A stretch of 40,957 nt of DNA from a virus. Location of the stretch: positions 1 to 40,957 of the IMG/VR virus record IMGVR_UViG_3300030099_003103. The stretch is one strand, 5' to 3'. Positions 18,185 to 24,566 of the stretch are shown one piece after another. The notes beneath the pieces were generated by a model, which saw only the letters and a list, made by a program, of their open reading frames with translations, searched no databases and was not told where the DNA came from. Both the position numbers and the translations under genes were made by a program. How positions within the stretch are numbered: position 1 is the stretch's first letter; every line of letters starts with the position of its first letter.

Positions 18185-18428
18185 CACATCCAAATACTAC
18201 AAATCAAATCCTAAAGCCGCTGCTCGCCGTCGAAAGCAGCAGCGTGCATACAACAAGACTGCAAAAGGTCTTAAAATTAGAACTAACGCAAACAAACTCA
18301 ATCGAAGGCTCGGTACTTATGGTAACGGCGACGGAAAAGATGCATCTCACACAGGACCTAACAAAGGTAAACTTGAAAGTCCTAAACGAAATCGCTCTAG
18401 ACCACGTCGTAACCAAAAGTACGCATGA
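18171..18428 (+). CDS. Small highly basic protein
   Basis: An 85-residue protein from ATG 18171, very rich in Lys, Arg and Asn (SKYYKSNPKAAARRRKQQRA, then GTYGNGDGKDASHTGPNKGK, then NRSRPRRNQKYA). The YGxGDGKDxSHT and N-R-S-R-P motifs recur in small basic proteins next to packaging or structural genes of many marine phages. It may bind DNA or help HNH or terminase function, but this is inference from charge and place. Start and stop overlap the neighbours (13 bases upstream, ATGA downstream). Confidence 0.7.
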   Translation: MASGNTSKYYKSNPKAAARRRKQQRAYNKTAKGLKIRTNANKLNRRLGTYGNGDGKDASHTGPNKGKLESPKRNRSRPRRNQKYA

Positions 18429-18754
18429 CCCCGCTTTTCCCAAGTCCTGATCACTACCTTTACAACCTAATAACCATGACGTCCTCTGAAGCCAAGCGCC
18501 TTTGGAGGCGCAGCATTAAAGAACACTTTGGATGCACATGTGTTTATTGCGGAATTACTTATGACTTACATGAACTTACATTGGACCACGTACATCCTCG
18601 TTCTCTTGGGGGTGAAGACATTACATCAAATGTCGTACCAGCCTGTTCCAGTTGCAATCAGGACAAAGGAAGTTTACATTGGCGAGAGTGGATGAGACAA
18701 CAATTTGGTAAAAATCTACTCAGAGAATCTTTAATTTTATCACACATTAGCTAA
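18425..18754 (+). CDS. HNH endonuclease
   Basis: A 109-residue HNH nuclease. Visible features are a CVYC zinc pair, the LTLDHVHPRS motif with its catalytic His, a Gly-Gly turn, Asn-Val-Val, and a second zinc pair CSSC followed by NQDKG. HNH proteins beside terminase genes assist DNA packaging cleavage in several tailed phages; a free-standing homing nuclease is the alternative. ATG 18425 overlaps the previous stop (ATGA); an internal ATG at 18476 would give a 92-residue protein with the whole domain. The stop overlaps the next ATG by one base. Confidence 0.88.
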   Translation: MTPLFPSPDHYLYNLITMTSSEAKRLWRRSIKEHFGCTCVYCGITYDLHELTLDHVHPRSLGGEDITSNVVPACSSCNQDKGSLHWREWMRQQFGKNLLRESLILSHIS

Positions 18755-19452
18755 TGGCAGATACCCCTAAACCGATACCATATTCTGAATGGAAGGTTAA
18801 AGCAGAAAAAGCATATAAACCAAATAAATACTCTGTTCGAGAAATGCTTCGAGATTGGGGGTACCCTTCAGATCGTCCTAAAGGTCAATGGACTTTTAAT
18901 TTTCAAAAAGGCAAACTGCAAGGCAAGCGTTACTCAACTAGAAAACGCACCAGAGGCAGCGGTACAGGTGGACGGCGCAAACAATTAGCCAAAATATCTA
19001 CACCACCTGGTACTGATCGTCTAGCTTTTTTTGAAAAAATGACAGAAGCAGGCGCTGCAGGCAAGGAAGGACACCACAGAACTCCTTTGTTTTTGTCTGG
19101 TCGTGCATTGCTAGAAATGTCTGAAGAACGTATTGCTCAATACTTTGAACGCTTTAAACAAGCTGGAGTTGCTTTAGGTGACACCGCTGAAAATATTATG
19201 TCACTTGGTAAACAAGAGCACAGACAAGCTCATGTTGAAGGTGAAGCACTTCAGCGCAAACTGAAGCAAATGGAGCAAAAACCCCAAAGAAAGACTAGAG
19301 TACGACCTAAAGGAGGTACTATGCAATTTATTAGCACTGCTCCTAACTTTTTTAACACAGGATTCCCTACACCTGGTGACGACAATCCATTTGGCGGTCG
19401 TACAGTTGAAATGGATCCCTTTGGTAGCGGTGCTACTATTCGTCTACCTTAA
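18754..19452 (+). CDS. Protein with GHH-type (HNH/endonuclease VII fold) nuclease motif
   Basis: A 232-residue protein. Residues 1-80 are basic (KRYSTRKRTRGSGTGGRRK). At 106-111 there is GHHRTP, followed about 40 residues later by Asn147 and then His156 and His160 (LGKQEHRQAH). This spacing recalls the GHH/AHH branch of HNH/endonuclease VII nucleases seen in phages and polymorphic toxins. The C-terminal 60 residues are Gly/Pro/Asn-rich. The gene sits between the HNH gene and TerL with spacing of under 5 bases, so a role in genome processing is plausible. The nuclease call is by motif only. Confidence 0.6.
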   Translation: MADTPKPIPYSEWKVKAEKAYKPNKYSVREMLRDWGYPSDRPKGQWTFNFQKGKLQGKRYSTRKRTRGSGTGGRRKQLAKISTPPGTDRLAFFEKMTEAGAAGKEGHHRTPLFLSGRALLEMSEERIAQYFERFKQAGVALGDTAENIMSLGKQEHRQAHVEGEALQRKLKQMEQKPQRKTRVRPKGGTMQFISTAPNFFNTGFPTPGDDNPFGGRTVEMDPFGSGATIRLP

Positions 19453-19455
19453 CCT

Positions 19456-21186
19456 ATGACCGACATCCTATCCGCCCTACAAGATGATTTTAAGCTGTTC
19501 CTGCAAGCCCTGTGGGCGCAGCTTGATCTACCGGAGCCTACACGTGCACAATACGCAATCGCAGACTATCTTCAGTCTGGACCTAAACGTCTTCAGATAC
19601 AAGCTTTCCGTGGAGTTGGGAAGTCATGGATTACTGGAGCCTTCGTTCTTTGGACGCTTTTCAATAATGCAGAAAAAAAGATCATGATTATTTCGGCTTC
19701 TAAAGAACGAGCCGACAACATGTCTATCTTCCTGCAAAAACTAATTATTGAAACACCATGGCTTTCTCATTTACAGCCCAAGTCAGACGATGCAAGGTGG
19801 TCGAGGATAAGCTTCGATGTGAACTGCTCACCCCACCAAGCCCCAAGCGTAAAGTCGGTGGGCATCACTGGACAGCTAACCGGAAGCCGCGCCGATTTAA
19901 TGATTCTAGACGACATTGAAGTTCCTGGTAACTCAATGACTGAATTTATGCGGGAAAAACTGCTTCAACTGTGTACTGAAGCAGAATCTATCCTTACACC
20001 TAAGGATGATTCCCGCATTATGTACCTTGGTACCCCACAAACAACCTTTACTATTTATCGTAAGCTAGCAGAACGTAATTATCGTCCGTTTGTTTGGCCT
20101 GCAAGGGTCCCTAGGAGCCTTAGTAACTACGAAGGACTGATTGCACCACAACTGCAAGAAGACATCGATACAGGGGCACAGGCGTGGGAGGTAACTGATC
20201 CTGACAGATTTAGTGATGATGATCTTATCGAACGTGAAGCGGCAATGGGACGAAGCAACTTTATGCTTCAGTTTATGCTTGACACGTCCCTTAGTGACGC
20301 TGACAAGTTCCCACTTAAAATGCAAGACCTTGTGGTTACTGCTGTTAACCCTACCACTGCTCCTGACTCCGTCATCTGGTGCTCAGACCCAAAAAACGTC
20401 ATCAAAGACGCTCCGACTGTTGGACTACCTGGAGATTATTTCTACAGTCCAATGCAGTTACAAGGAGAATGGCACCCTTACCAAGAGACAATCTGCTCGG
20501 TTGACCCGTCGGGTCGAGGATCAGATGAAACAGCGGCAGCTTATATCAGCCAACGCAACGGTTTTTTGTACTTGCACGAAATGCGTGCTTACCGAGACGG
20601 ATACTCAGACAACACACTTTTGGACATTTTAAGAGGTTGTAAAAAATACAACGTAACTAAACTTGTAATTGAAACTAACTTTGGTGATGGCATTGTTGCT
20701 GAGCTGTTTAAAAAACACCTACAACAGACAAAACAAGGCATTGATGTTGAAGAAGTTCGGGCTACCTTACGTAAAGAACAGCGAATTATAGACAGCCTTG
20801 AGCCTATACTTAATCAACACAGGCTTGTTATAGACAGATCAGTTATTGACTGGGATTATACTTCAAACAAAAACGAAGCACCTGAAAAACGACTTATGTA
20901 CATGTTGTTTTATCAGATGTCACGTATGTGTATGGAAAAAGGTGCTGTTCGACATGATGACCGTATTGACGCCCTAGCACAAGGTGTCAAATACTTTACC
21001 GACGCTATGGGTATTTCTGCTCAAGAAGCGGTAAACCAGCGTAAACGTGAAGAATGGAACGACATCCTTAGGTCAACTATCGAAGACCCACAATCTAGCG
21101 CTAACCACCTTGTTTTGGGTATGAATTTAGACCAAAGAAGGCAGGCTAGAGGTAACGACAAAAACTCTGTCCCTACCTGGGTTTAG
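19456..21186 (+). CDS. Terminase large subunit (T7 gp19-like)
   Basis: A 576-residue packaging motor. The ATPase has Walker A at residues 50-58 (AFRGVGKSW) and Walker B at 148-153 (LMILDD, then IE). A nuclease domain follows, with SVDPSGRGSDETAA supplying the first acidic ligand and later acidic residues in VIETNFGDG and HDDRIDALAQG. It pumps concatemeric DNA into the prohead through the portal and cuts it. Length and order match T7 gp19. It is the last late gene; a possible promoter-like motif and a terminator follow within 75 bases. Confidence 0.95.
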   Translation: MTDILSALQDDFKLFLQALWAQLDLPEPTRAQYAIADYLQSGPKRLQIQAFRGVGKSWITGAFVLWTLFNNAEKKIMIISASKERADNMSIFLQKLIIETPWLSHLQPKSDDARWSRISFDVNCSPHQAPSVKSVGITGQLTGSRADLMILDDIEVPGNSMTEFMREKLLQLCTEAESILTPKDDSRIMYLGTPQTTFTIYRKLAERNYRPFVWPARVPRSLSNYEGLIAPQLQEDIDTGAQAWEVTDPDRFSDDDLIEREAAMGRSNFMLQFMLDTSLSDADKFPLKMQDLVVTAVNPTTAPDSVIWCSDPKNVIKDAPTVGLPGDYFYSPMQLQGEWHPYQETICSVDPSGRGSDETAAAYISQRNGFLYLHEMRAYRDGYSDNTLLDILRGCKKYNVTKLVIETNFGDGIVAELFKKHLQQTKQGIDVEEVRATLRKEQRIIDSLEPILNQHRLVIDRSVIDWDYTSNKNEAPEKRLMYMLFYQMSRMCMEKGAVRHDDRIDALAQGVKYFTDAMGISAQEAVNQRKREEWNDILRSTIEDPQSSANHLVLGMNLDQRRQARGNDKNSVPTWV

Positions 21187-21187
21187 A

Positions 21188-21213
21188 GCGGTAGCCGCCT
21201 TATACAGGGGGAA
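21188..21213 (+). promoter_or_regulatory. Candidate phage RNA polymerase promoter, copy 1
   Basis: A 26-base segment directly after the terminase stop matches 26484-26509 at 24 of 26 positions, with an 18-base exact core (TAGCCGCCTTATACAGGG). It ends GGGGGAA where the other copy has GGGAGAA; T7 promoters end in GGGAGA at the start site. Its place after the last late gene is that of T7 phiOR. Only two copies were found by eye, so the promoter role is a proposal. Confidence 0.35.
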
Positions 21214-21234
21214 GGGTGGACCCTCTGTGTAATT

Positions 21235-21258
21235 GGGACTCTTCGGAGTCCCTTTATC
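21235..21258 (+). terminator. Intrinsic terminator after the terminase gene
   Basis: A perfect 7-bp stem (GGGACTC with GAGTCCC) closes a TTCG loop and is followed by TTTATCT. It ends the late transcription unit before thyX. The loop and style match the terminator after the capsid gene. If the motif at 21188 is a promoter, the two would bracket an RNA of about 50 bases. Confidence 0.85.
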
Positions 21259-21338
21259 TACAGTAACTAGATTACTGAGAGACATGTGTATATATGATTT
21301 ATACAACTGTGTCACACCTGAAACACCTTTACTACTGT

Positions 21339-21962
21339 ATGCACTCCGTTAAACTCATTCATTCAACACCTGATGGTGATAACCTTGTCAGCTATATGGC
21401 ACGTGTATCTAATCCATCTAATCAAAACAACACTGAGACCAGTGCTCGTTTAATTAAATACCTCATAAGCCACAAACATTGGTCACCGTTTGAAATGGTA
21501 AACATGTGTGTAGAAATATCTACAACACGATCAATAGCTGCACAGATCCTACGTCACCGCAGTTTTAGCTTTCAAGAGTTTAGCCAACGGTACGCTCAAG
21601 TTACAGATAAACCAGCTTTGCCTGCATTACGCCGTCAAGACACGGTAAACCGGCAAAACAGTATCGATGATCTTGATCCATATACAATTCAAGACTTTGA
21701 AATTAAAACACAGCAACTATATGATATGTCATACCACTTATATGACGAAATGTTGGCAGCTGGAGTCGCTAAAGAGTGTGCACGAGAGGTTTTACCTCTG
21801 TCAAGCCCTACAAAGCTGTATATGAACGGCACATTACGGTCTTGGATTCATTATACTGATCTAAGATGCGCTAACGGAACGCAAACTGAGCATAAACAGA
21901 TTGCAAATCAGTGTCGTAAGCTGATTGAAAACTGTTTTCCACAGGTTTATGCTGCATTATGA
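21339..21962 (+). CDS. thyX: Flavin-dependent thymidylate synthase ThyX
   Basis: A 207-residue ThyX converts dUMP to dTMP using methylenetetrahydrofolate and FAD/NADPH. The signature RHRSFSFQEFSQRY (residues 72-85) fits the ThyX RHRxxSxNExSxR-type motif, with Gln in place of Asn. Other marks are HWSPFEM, REVLPLSSPTKLYMNGTLRSW and a C-terminal QIANQCRKLIENCFPQVY. I chose ATG 21339; an in-frame ATG at 21294 would add 15 residues without family similarity. It stands alone after the terminase terminator and overlaps a tiny membrane gene (ATGA). It supports phage DNA synthesis with the RNR and MazG genes of the replication region. Confidence 0.92.
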   Translation: MHSVKLIHSTPDGDNLVSYMARVSNPSNQNNTETSARLIKYLISHKHWSPFEMVNMCVEISTTRSIAAQILRHRSFSFQEFSQRYAQVTDKPALPALRRQDTVNRQNSIDDLDPYTIQDFEIKTQQLYDMSYHLYDEMLAAGVAKECAREVLPLSSPTKLYMNGTLRSWIHYTDLRCANGTQTEHKQIANQCRKLIENCFPQVYAAL

Positions 21963-22054
21963 TTGTTTGGTCCGTTGTTTGGTTGTTGGGTTTACTGCTA
22001 ATGGGTGTATGTGTCGTAATTTATAAGGTCATAAATTTTGACAAAAATGTGTGA
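21959..22054 (+). CDS. 31-residue single-pass membrane peptide
   Basis: The frame starts in an ATGA overlap with the thyX stop and encodes a short N-terminus, a membrane helix (VVWLLGLLLMGVCVVIY) and a basic/polar tail (KVINFDKNV). Translational coupling and strong hydrophobicity support it; no family is recognised. It would insert in the host inner membrane. Confidence 0.5.
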   Translation: MIVWSVVWLLGLLLMGVCVVIYKVINFDKNV

Positions 22055-22179
22055 GACCTATTAGCGTAGGAGCTGGGACGCATTCCCCCCCGTGGGGGTG
22101 GGTAGGGAGCAGCAAAAACGGCAATACCCCAGTGGTAGCAAGCGGTTTAGCCCGGTATTTCTCTGTACTTTGCTGGGCT

Positions 22180-22232
22180 CTACCGCGCAAACCGACTACC
22201 GCGCGGGTGTACACGCGATCTAACTACCGCGC
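22180..22232 (+). repeat. Three direct copies of CTACCGCGC
   Basis: CTACCGCGC occurs at 22180-22188, 22196-22204 and 22224-22232, the last two preceded by A. The surrounding 100 bases are much richer in GC than neighbouring DNA. Short GC-rich iterated motifs near the genome end could be protein-binding or packaging sites. Confidence 0.6.
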
Positions 22233-22284
22233 CCGCGCACGACACGCGGCTCAATCTCTCGCGATCTGTCGGCTCAGTTAACCT

Positions 22285-22330
22285 ATGGTTATAAGTCAGC
22301 AATCAACTGATAAGCAACGATAATAACCAT
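22285..22330. repeat. Inverted repeat ATGGTTAT / ATAACCAT
   Basis: ATGGTTAT (22285-22292) and its complement ATAACCAT (22323-22330) flank an AT-rich 30-base spacer. The layout could be an operator, a melted origin or chance; no function can be assigned. Confidence 0.35.
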
Positions 22331-22420
22331 TGGTATGACTGGGATCTGATGCTGTGTTGTGCAGCTTGGCCGATTGTCCACCGTGATTTGGGGAGATGAG
22401 GGGCTATACTCAAACAGAGA

Positions 22421-22495
22421 TGACTGATTTGAAGGTCTTGATCTCGACTCTCCCTGTTAAGGGGGAGGAGAGTCTCGATCTTCAACCATCAGTCA
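22421..22495 (+). repeat. Long imperfect hairpin
   Basis: The arms start TGACTGAT and end ATCAGTCA (8 bp perfect). TTGAAG then pairs with CTTCAA, and the inner part GATCtCGACTCTCCC pairs imperfectly with its partner around a TGTTAA loop. The two arms together span 75 bases. There is no T-run, so it is not a standard terminator. RNA processing site, genome-end structure or replication element are options. Confidence 0.55.
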
Positions 22496-22541
22496 CTCCC
22501 ACCGAACCTTGACAACTTCATAGCTCGTTGCGACGGCGAGG

Positions 22542-22660
22542 TGCAGTCATCTGCAGCAGACCGTAGAGCCTGGAGGTGCTTGACCAGTTGGCCGGCCAGG
22601 ATGTTACACTGTGTGACGGTTACACCGTCGCCGCCGAGCCACAGGCGGCATACAAGTATG
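22542..22660 (+). repeat. Chain of short hairpins
   Basis: Successive perfect stems lie at 22542-22555 (TGCAG/CTGCA), 22589-22598 (palindrome TGGCCGGCCA), 22615-22629 (GACGGT tac ACCGTC), 22630-22649 (GCCGCC/GGCGGC) and 22649-22660 (CATAC/GTATG). Such dense packing suggests a structured RNA or leader rather than coding sequence. Confidence 0.5.
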
Positions 22661-22665
22661 CTCAT

Positions 22666-22692
22666 GGCACAGAGGTCGCTCGTGACCTCGCT
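22666..22692 (+). repeat. 27-base exact repeat, copy 1
   Basis: Identical to 23082-23108. It begins GGCACAGAGGTC and contains a 6-bp hairpin GAGGTC/GACCTC with loop GCTCGT. It lies about 140 bases before the first early gene and is followed by a CCGATG/CATCGG inverted repeat (22703-22734) and then a TGCAA-loop hairpin. Confidence 0.85.
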
Positions 22693-22756
22693 CAGGGATG
22701 TACCGATGCGTCCCGCACTACATATGCACATCGGATAGGCAGACACGTGAGCGTCC

Positions 22757-22778
22757 TGCTGGGTGCAAGGTCCCAGCA
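22757..22778 (+). promoter_or_regulatory. TGCAA-loop hairpin 1, leader of first early gene
   Basis: A 7-bp perfect stem TGCTGGG/CCCAGCA has the loop TGCAAGGT. It lies 55 bases before the ATG at 22834. It is one of three hairpins with different stems but a common loop start TGCRA, each ahead of an early gene. Confidence 0.6.
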
Positions 22779-22833
22779 CTGCCATTGCTACTCCTCAGGG
22801 ACGTAGCCTTTTGTTCACTTAACTTCACACTTC

Positions 22834-23082
22834 ATGTTCACCTATTCTGCAACTCGTACCTCTGCTGCTTGCCAGTTCGTCCACGTTGACCTGCTGCGTG
22901 GCGTAGCCACTGTGTCGTTCAAGAACGGCAACATGTACGAGTACAAGAACGTGTCCCGTCGTGCTATCGCTAGCCTTATGGCTAACCCTAACATGAGCCT
23001 GGGTTTCTGGGTCAACCACAACCTGCTTGACTCCAAGCGTACCAGCTACAAGCTGGTGCCTGACTACGCTGCTGCCCGATAG
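22834..23082 (+). CDS. KTSC-domain-like early protein
   Basis: An 82-residue protein resembling a KTSC domain: a beta strand with a hydrophobic pattern (FVHVDLLRGVATVSFKNG), then MYEYKNVSRRAIASLMAN, a short segment ending in FWVNHNLL. KTSC proteins are small, of unclear role, often found with RNA- or DNA-processing genes. It is the first gene after the structured region, so it is probably expressed early from a host promoter. No Shine-Dalgarno is visible. Its TAG lies within the first bases of the second 27-base repeat copy. Confidence 0.65.
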   Translation: MFTYSATRTSAACQFVHVDLLRGVATVSFKNGNMYEYKNVSRRAIASLMANPNMSLGFWVNHNLLDSKRTSYKLVPDYAAAR

Positions 23083-23108
23083 GCACAGAGGTCGCTCGTG
23101 ACCTCGCT
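23082..23108 (+). repeat. 27-base exact repeat, copy 2
   Basis: An exact second copy of 22666-22692, beginning at the last base of the KTSC-like gene's stop codon. It carries the same GAGGTC/GACCTC hairpin and is followed 22 bases later by the second TGCAA-loop hairpin, so both copies are part of a duplicated leader module. Confidence 0.85.
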
Positions 23109-23130
23109 TGCTCACGGGATCATAGCCCGC

Positions 23131-23151
23131 TGCCAGGTGCAATGCCTGGCA
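23131..23151 (+). promoter_or_regulatory. TGCAA-loop hairpin 2
   Basis: A perfect 7-bp stem TGCCAGG/CCTGGCA has the 7-base loop TGCAATG. It lies 46 bases before the next ATG (23198). The stem sequence differs from those of hairpins 1 and 3 while the loop start is kept, as expected for a conserved RNA shape. Confidence 0.6.
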
Positions 23152-23197
23152 TGAGCCTGACACCTAGCGTGTCATGTACACTACACATTCACACATC

Positions 23198-23509
23198 ATG
23201 TACAACGTGTCACCTATGTTCGACGCACTTGCTGAGCGCTTCGATAACATGGACGAGATCAAGGACGTGGCCGAGTATGGCTGCGCTGCTGGTGTCTCAG
23301 ACTTCATCTACTCGACAGAACTGTGCGAGTTCTTTGACAAGTACGAGGACGAGATCGAAGATGAACTCGACGGTCTCGGTCTCAAGTACACAGACCTCGT
23401 TGATACTGACGAGTTCTGGACAATGCAAGAACTCAAAGAGAAAGCTGTGTGGTGCATCGTTGAGATGTACTGTCACAACCGTGTCGATGCAGCCTGCGCT
23501 GTAGCCTGA
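23198..23509 (+). CDS. Acidic early protein, unknown
   Basis: A 103-residue, strongly acidic protein (ELCEFFDKYEDEIEDELDGL) with several Cys and a hydrophobic C-terminal helix (EKAVWCIVEMYCHNRVDAAC). Acidic early proteins of T7-like phages often mimic DNA or bind host enzymes, but no family is recognised here. I chose ATG 23198 over the in-frame ATG at 23174, which would lie nearer the leader hairpin. No clear Shine-Dalgarno. Confidence 0.65.
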   Translation: MYNVSPMFDALAERFDNMDEIKDVAEYGCAAGVSDFIYSTELCEFFDKYEDEIEDELDGLGLKYTDLVDTDEFWTMQELKEKAVWCIVEMYCHNRVDAACAVA

Positions 23510-23524
23510 TCCGTTCAAGCGGGT

Positions 23525-23545
23525 GGCTAGGTGCGAACCCTAGCC
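23525..23545 (+). promoter_or_regulatory. TGCGA-loop hairpin 3
   Basis: A perfect 7-bp stem GGCTAGG/CCTAGCC has the 7-base loop TGCGAAC, and lies 38 bases before the ATG at 23584. The loop has the T-N-C-R-A pattern of a tRNA T-loop, with G instead of T at its second position. Confidence 0.6.
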
Positions 23546-23583
23546 CAGGTATTGCCTACGCACTGAGCGAGGCACTCATTAAC

Positions 23584-23727
23584 ATGTACCAAGTTTATCA
23601 ACTCACGGACGATGGGTTTGAGCAATCGCTCGGATACTATCACGATCTCAAGGACGCAGATGATGCGTTAGATGAGTGGTCTGAGTGGAGACCACATGCT
23701 TACATTGACATTCGAGAGGTTAACTGA
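23584..23727 (+). CDS. Small acidic early protein
   Basis: A 47-residue frame (MYQVYQLTDDGFEQSLGYYH, then DLKDADDALDEWSEW and IDIREVN). It is compact, acidic and aromatic-rich, with a GAGG at 23570-23573 that may serve as a weak ribosome site. Gene spacing (2 bases to the next ATG) supports it. Function unknown. Confidence 0.6.
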   Translation: MYQVYQLTDDGFEQSLGYYHDLKDADDALDEWSEWRPHAYIDIREVN

Positions 23728-23729
23728 CC

Positions 23730-24074
23730 ATGCGTAAGATCGAGCAACAAATGATCAGCGCCGTCAAGAATTGCAAGGACTGGCGCAATGATAACACCGA
23801 GGTGTTGTACTCACCATCACGTAAGGTGTCATGTGTATACTTACACAACAATCTCATTGCTACGATTAGCAAGGACGACGTTGAGATTTACGATGGTGGT
23901 TGGCAAACCAACACTACCAAGTCTCGTCTCAATGCACTCATCAACAACCTGTGTGATGGCATGAACCAAGGTGTGTACCAACGTAACTTTAATTGGTACA
24001 TTCAGGATGACGATCGTACCCTGAACGTCATACCTTTTGAACATGGCTACCGTTTCCAACGACTCTACATCTGA
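23730..24074 (+). CDS. Conserved phage protein with DDVEIYDGGWQT motif
   Basis: A 114-residue protein. MRKIEQQMISAVKN at the start and VEIYDGGWQTNTTKSRLNAL in the middle are hallmarks I recall from a widespread family of small phage proteins in cyanophages and other marine phages. The remainder (RNFNWYIQDDD, IPFEHGYRF) is beta-rich. No catalytic motif is evident and the family's role is unknown. It overlaps the next gene by one base (TGATG). Confidence 0.75.
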   Translation: MRKIEQQMISAVKNCKDWRNDNTEVLYSPSRKVSCVYLHNNLIATISKDDVEIYDGGWQTNTTKSRLNALINNLCDGMNQGVYQRNFNWYIQDDDRTLNVIPFEHGYRFQRLYI

Positions 24075-24262
24075 TGATTCACACTGACAAGTACTACGCA
24101 CAGCCTACTGTGTTCAAGCTGACTACATGTCTCAAGGACAAACACATCACCCTGGACACACATGGTAACGTGTCAAAGATGCAAAGCATCACAGGTAAGA
24201 TAGGCAACACGTTTATGCGTGCTGTGTCTTATGTATCCAACGACGCTGCTGTTTTTCCATGA
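24074..24262 (+). CDS. Small early protein, unknown
   Basis: A 62-residue protein (MIHTDKYYAQPTVFKLTTCL, TGKIGNTFMRAVSYV). It is joined to its neighbours by one-base and four-base overlaps, which supports translation as part of an early operon. No domain is recognised. Confidence 0.6.
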   Translation: MIHTDKYYAQPTVFKLTTCLKDKHITLDTHGNVSKMQSITGKIGNTFMRAVSYVSNDAAVFP

Positions 24263-24435
24263 GATTATGCCCTACCCTTCACAAGTACGCTGTGAAGTGC
24301 AACAATCCACATACAATCACCGAAGATAACATCGACTTTTGGTATGACAGTCTCAATGATTGTTATGCCAATCGTATGCCTATTAACAAGATATGTACTT
24401 ATGTCGAAGCTATCACGGACGAGGATACAGAATGA
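24259..24435 (+). CDS. Small Cys-containing early protein
   Basis: A 58-residue frame (MRLCPTLHKYAVKCNNPH, DNIDFWYDSLNDCYANR, EAITDEDTE) with four Cys scattered as C4, C14, C35 and C46. It is coupled by ATGA overlaps on both sides. The Cys spacing is not a standard zinc finger. Function unknown. Confidence 0.55.
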   Translation: MRLCPTLHKYAVKCNNPHTITEDNIDFWYDSLNDCYANRMPINKICTYVEAITDEDTE

Positions 24436-24566
24436 GAATCACATCCGTCACAATCATCATTTTGCTGGGGCTACACATCGGCCTGACAGCCATGGATCAC
24501 CTCAAGGACATGCAAGACAAACGCATGGACCACCTCTGTAAAGTTGAGCCTTCTTATTGCAAATGA
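24432..24566 (+). CDS. Small membrane or exported early peptide
   Basis: A 44-residue frame with an N-terminal hydrophobic helix (ITSVTIIILLGLHIGLTAM) followed by a charged tail with two Cys (DHLKDMQDKRMDHLCKVEP, SYCK). It could be a single-pass inner-membrane protein with a soluble tail. ATGA overlaps on both sides favour expression. Confidence 0.55.
   Translation: MRITSVTIIILLGLHIGLTAMDHLKDMQDKRMDHLCKVEPSYCK

Larger units (their letters stand above)
22055..22833 (+). other. Gene-free structured region, probable genome-end and early-leader region
   Basis: This 779-base stretch is the longest without a convincing gene. It runs from the last gene after terminase to the first early gene, where T7-like phages carry terminal repeats, early host promoters and leader sequences. 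It holds a C7/G5 tract (near 22084), three copies of CTACCGCGC, inverted repeats, a long imperfect hairpin (22421-22495), a chain of short hairpins (22542-22778) and one copy of a 27-base repeat. Weak sigma70-like pairs are TTGACA 22038 with TATTAG 22059, and TTGACC 22580 with TACACT 22605; neither is convincing. Short open frames here lack protein-like composition. Confidence 0.6.

Noticed and set aside
21188-21213. Phage attachment site for lysogeny
   Set aside because: Some cyanopodoviruses carry an integrase near the RNA polymerase gene, but none is present here and the repeated motif has no tRNA-like sequence.
22100-22270. tRNA gene in the GC-rich spacer
   Set aside because: No cloverleaf with matching acceptor, anticodon and T arms could be drawn; only scattered GC-rich stems.
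22541-22889. Several short overlapping plus-strand frames in the structured region (starts at 22541, 22576, 22698)
   Set aside because: They cross the 27-base repeat and hairpins, overlap each other in different frames and show no protein-like pattern; better read as structured noncoding DNA.
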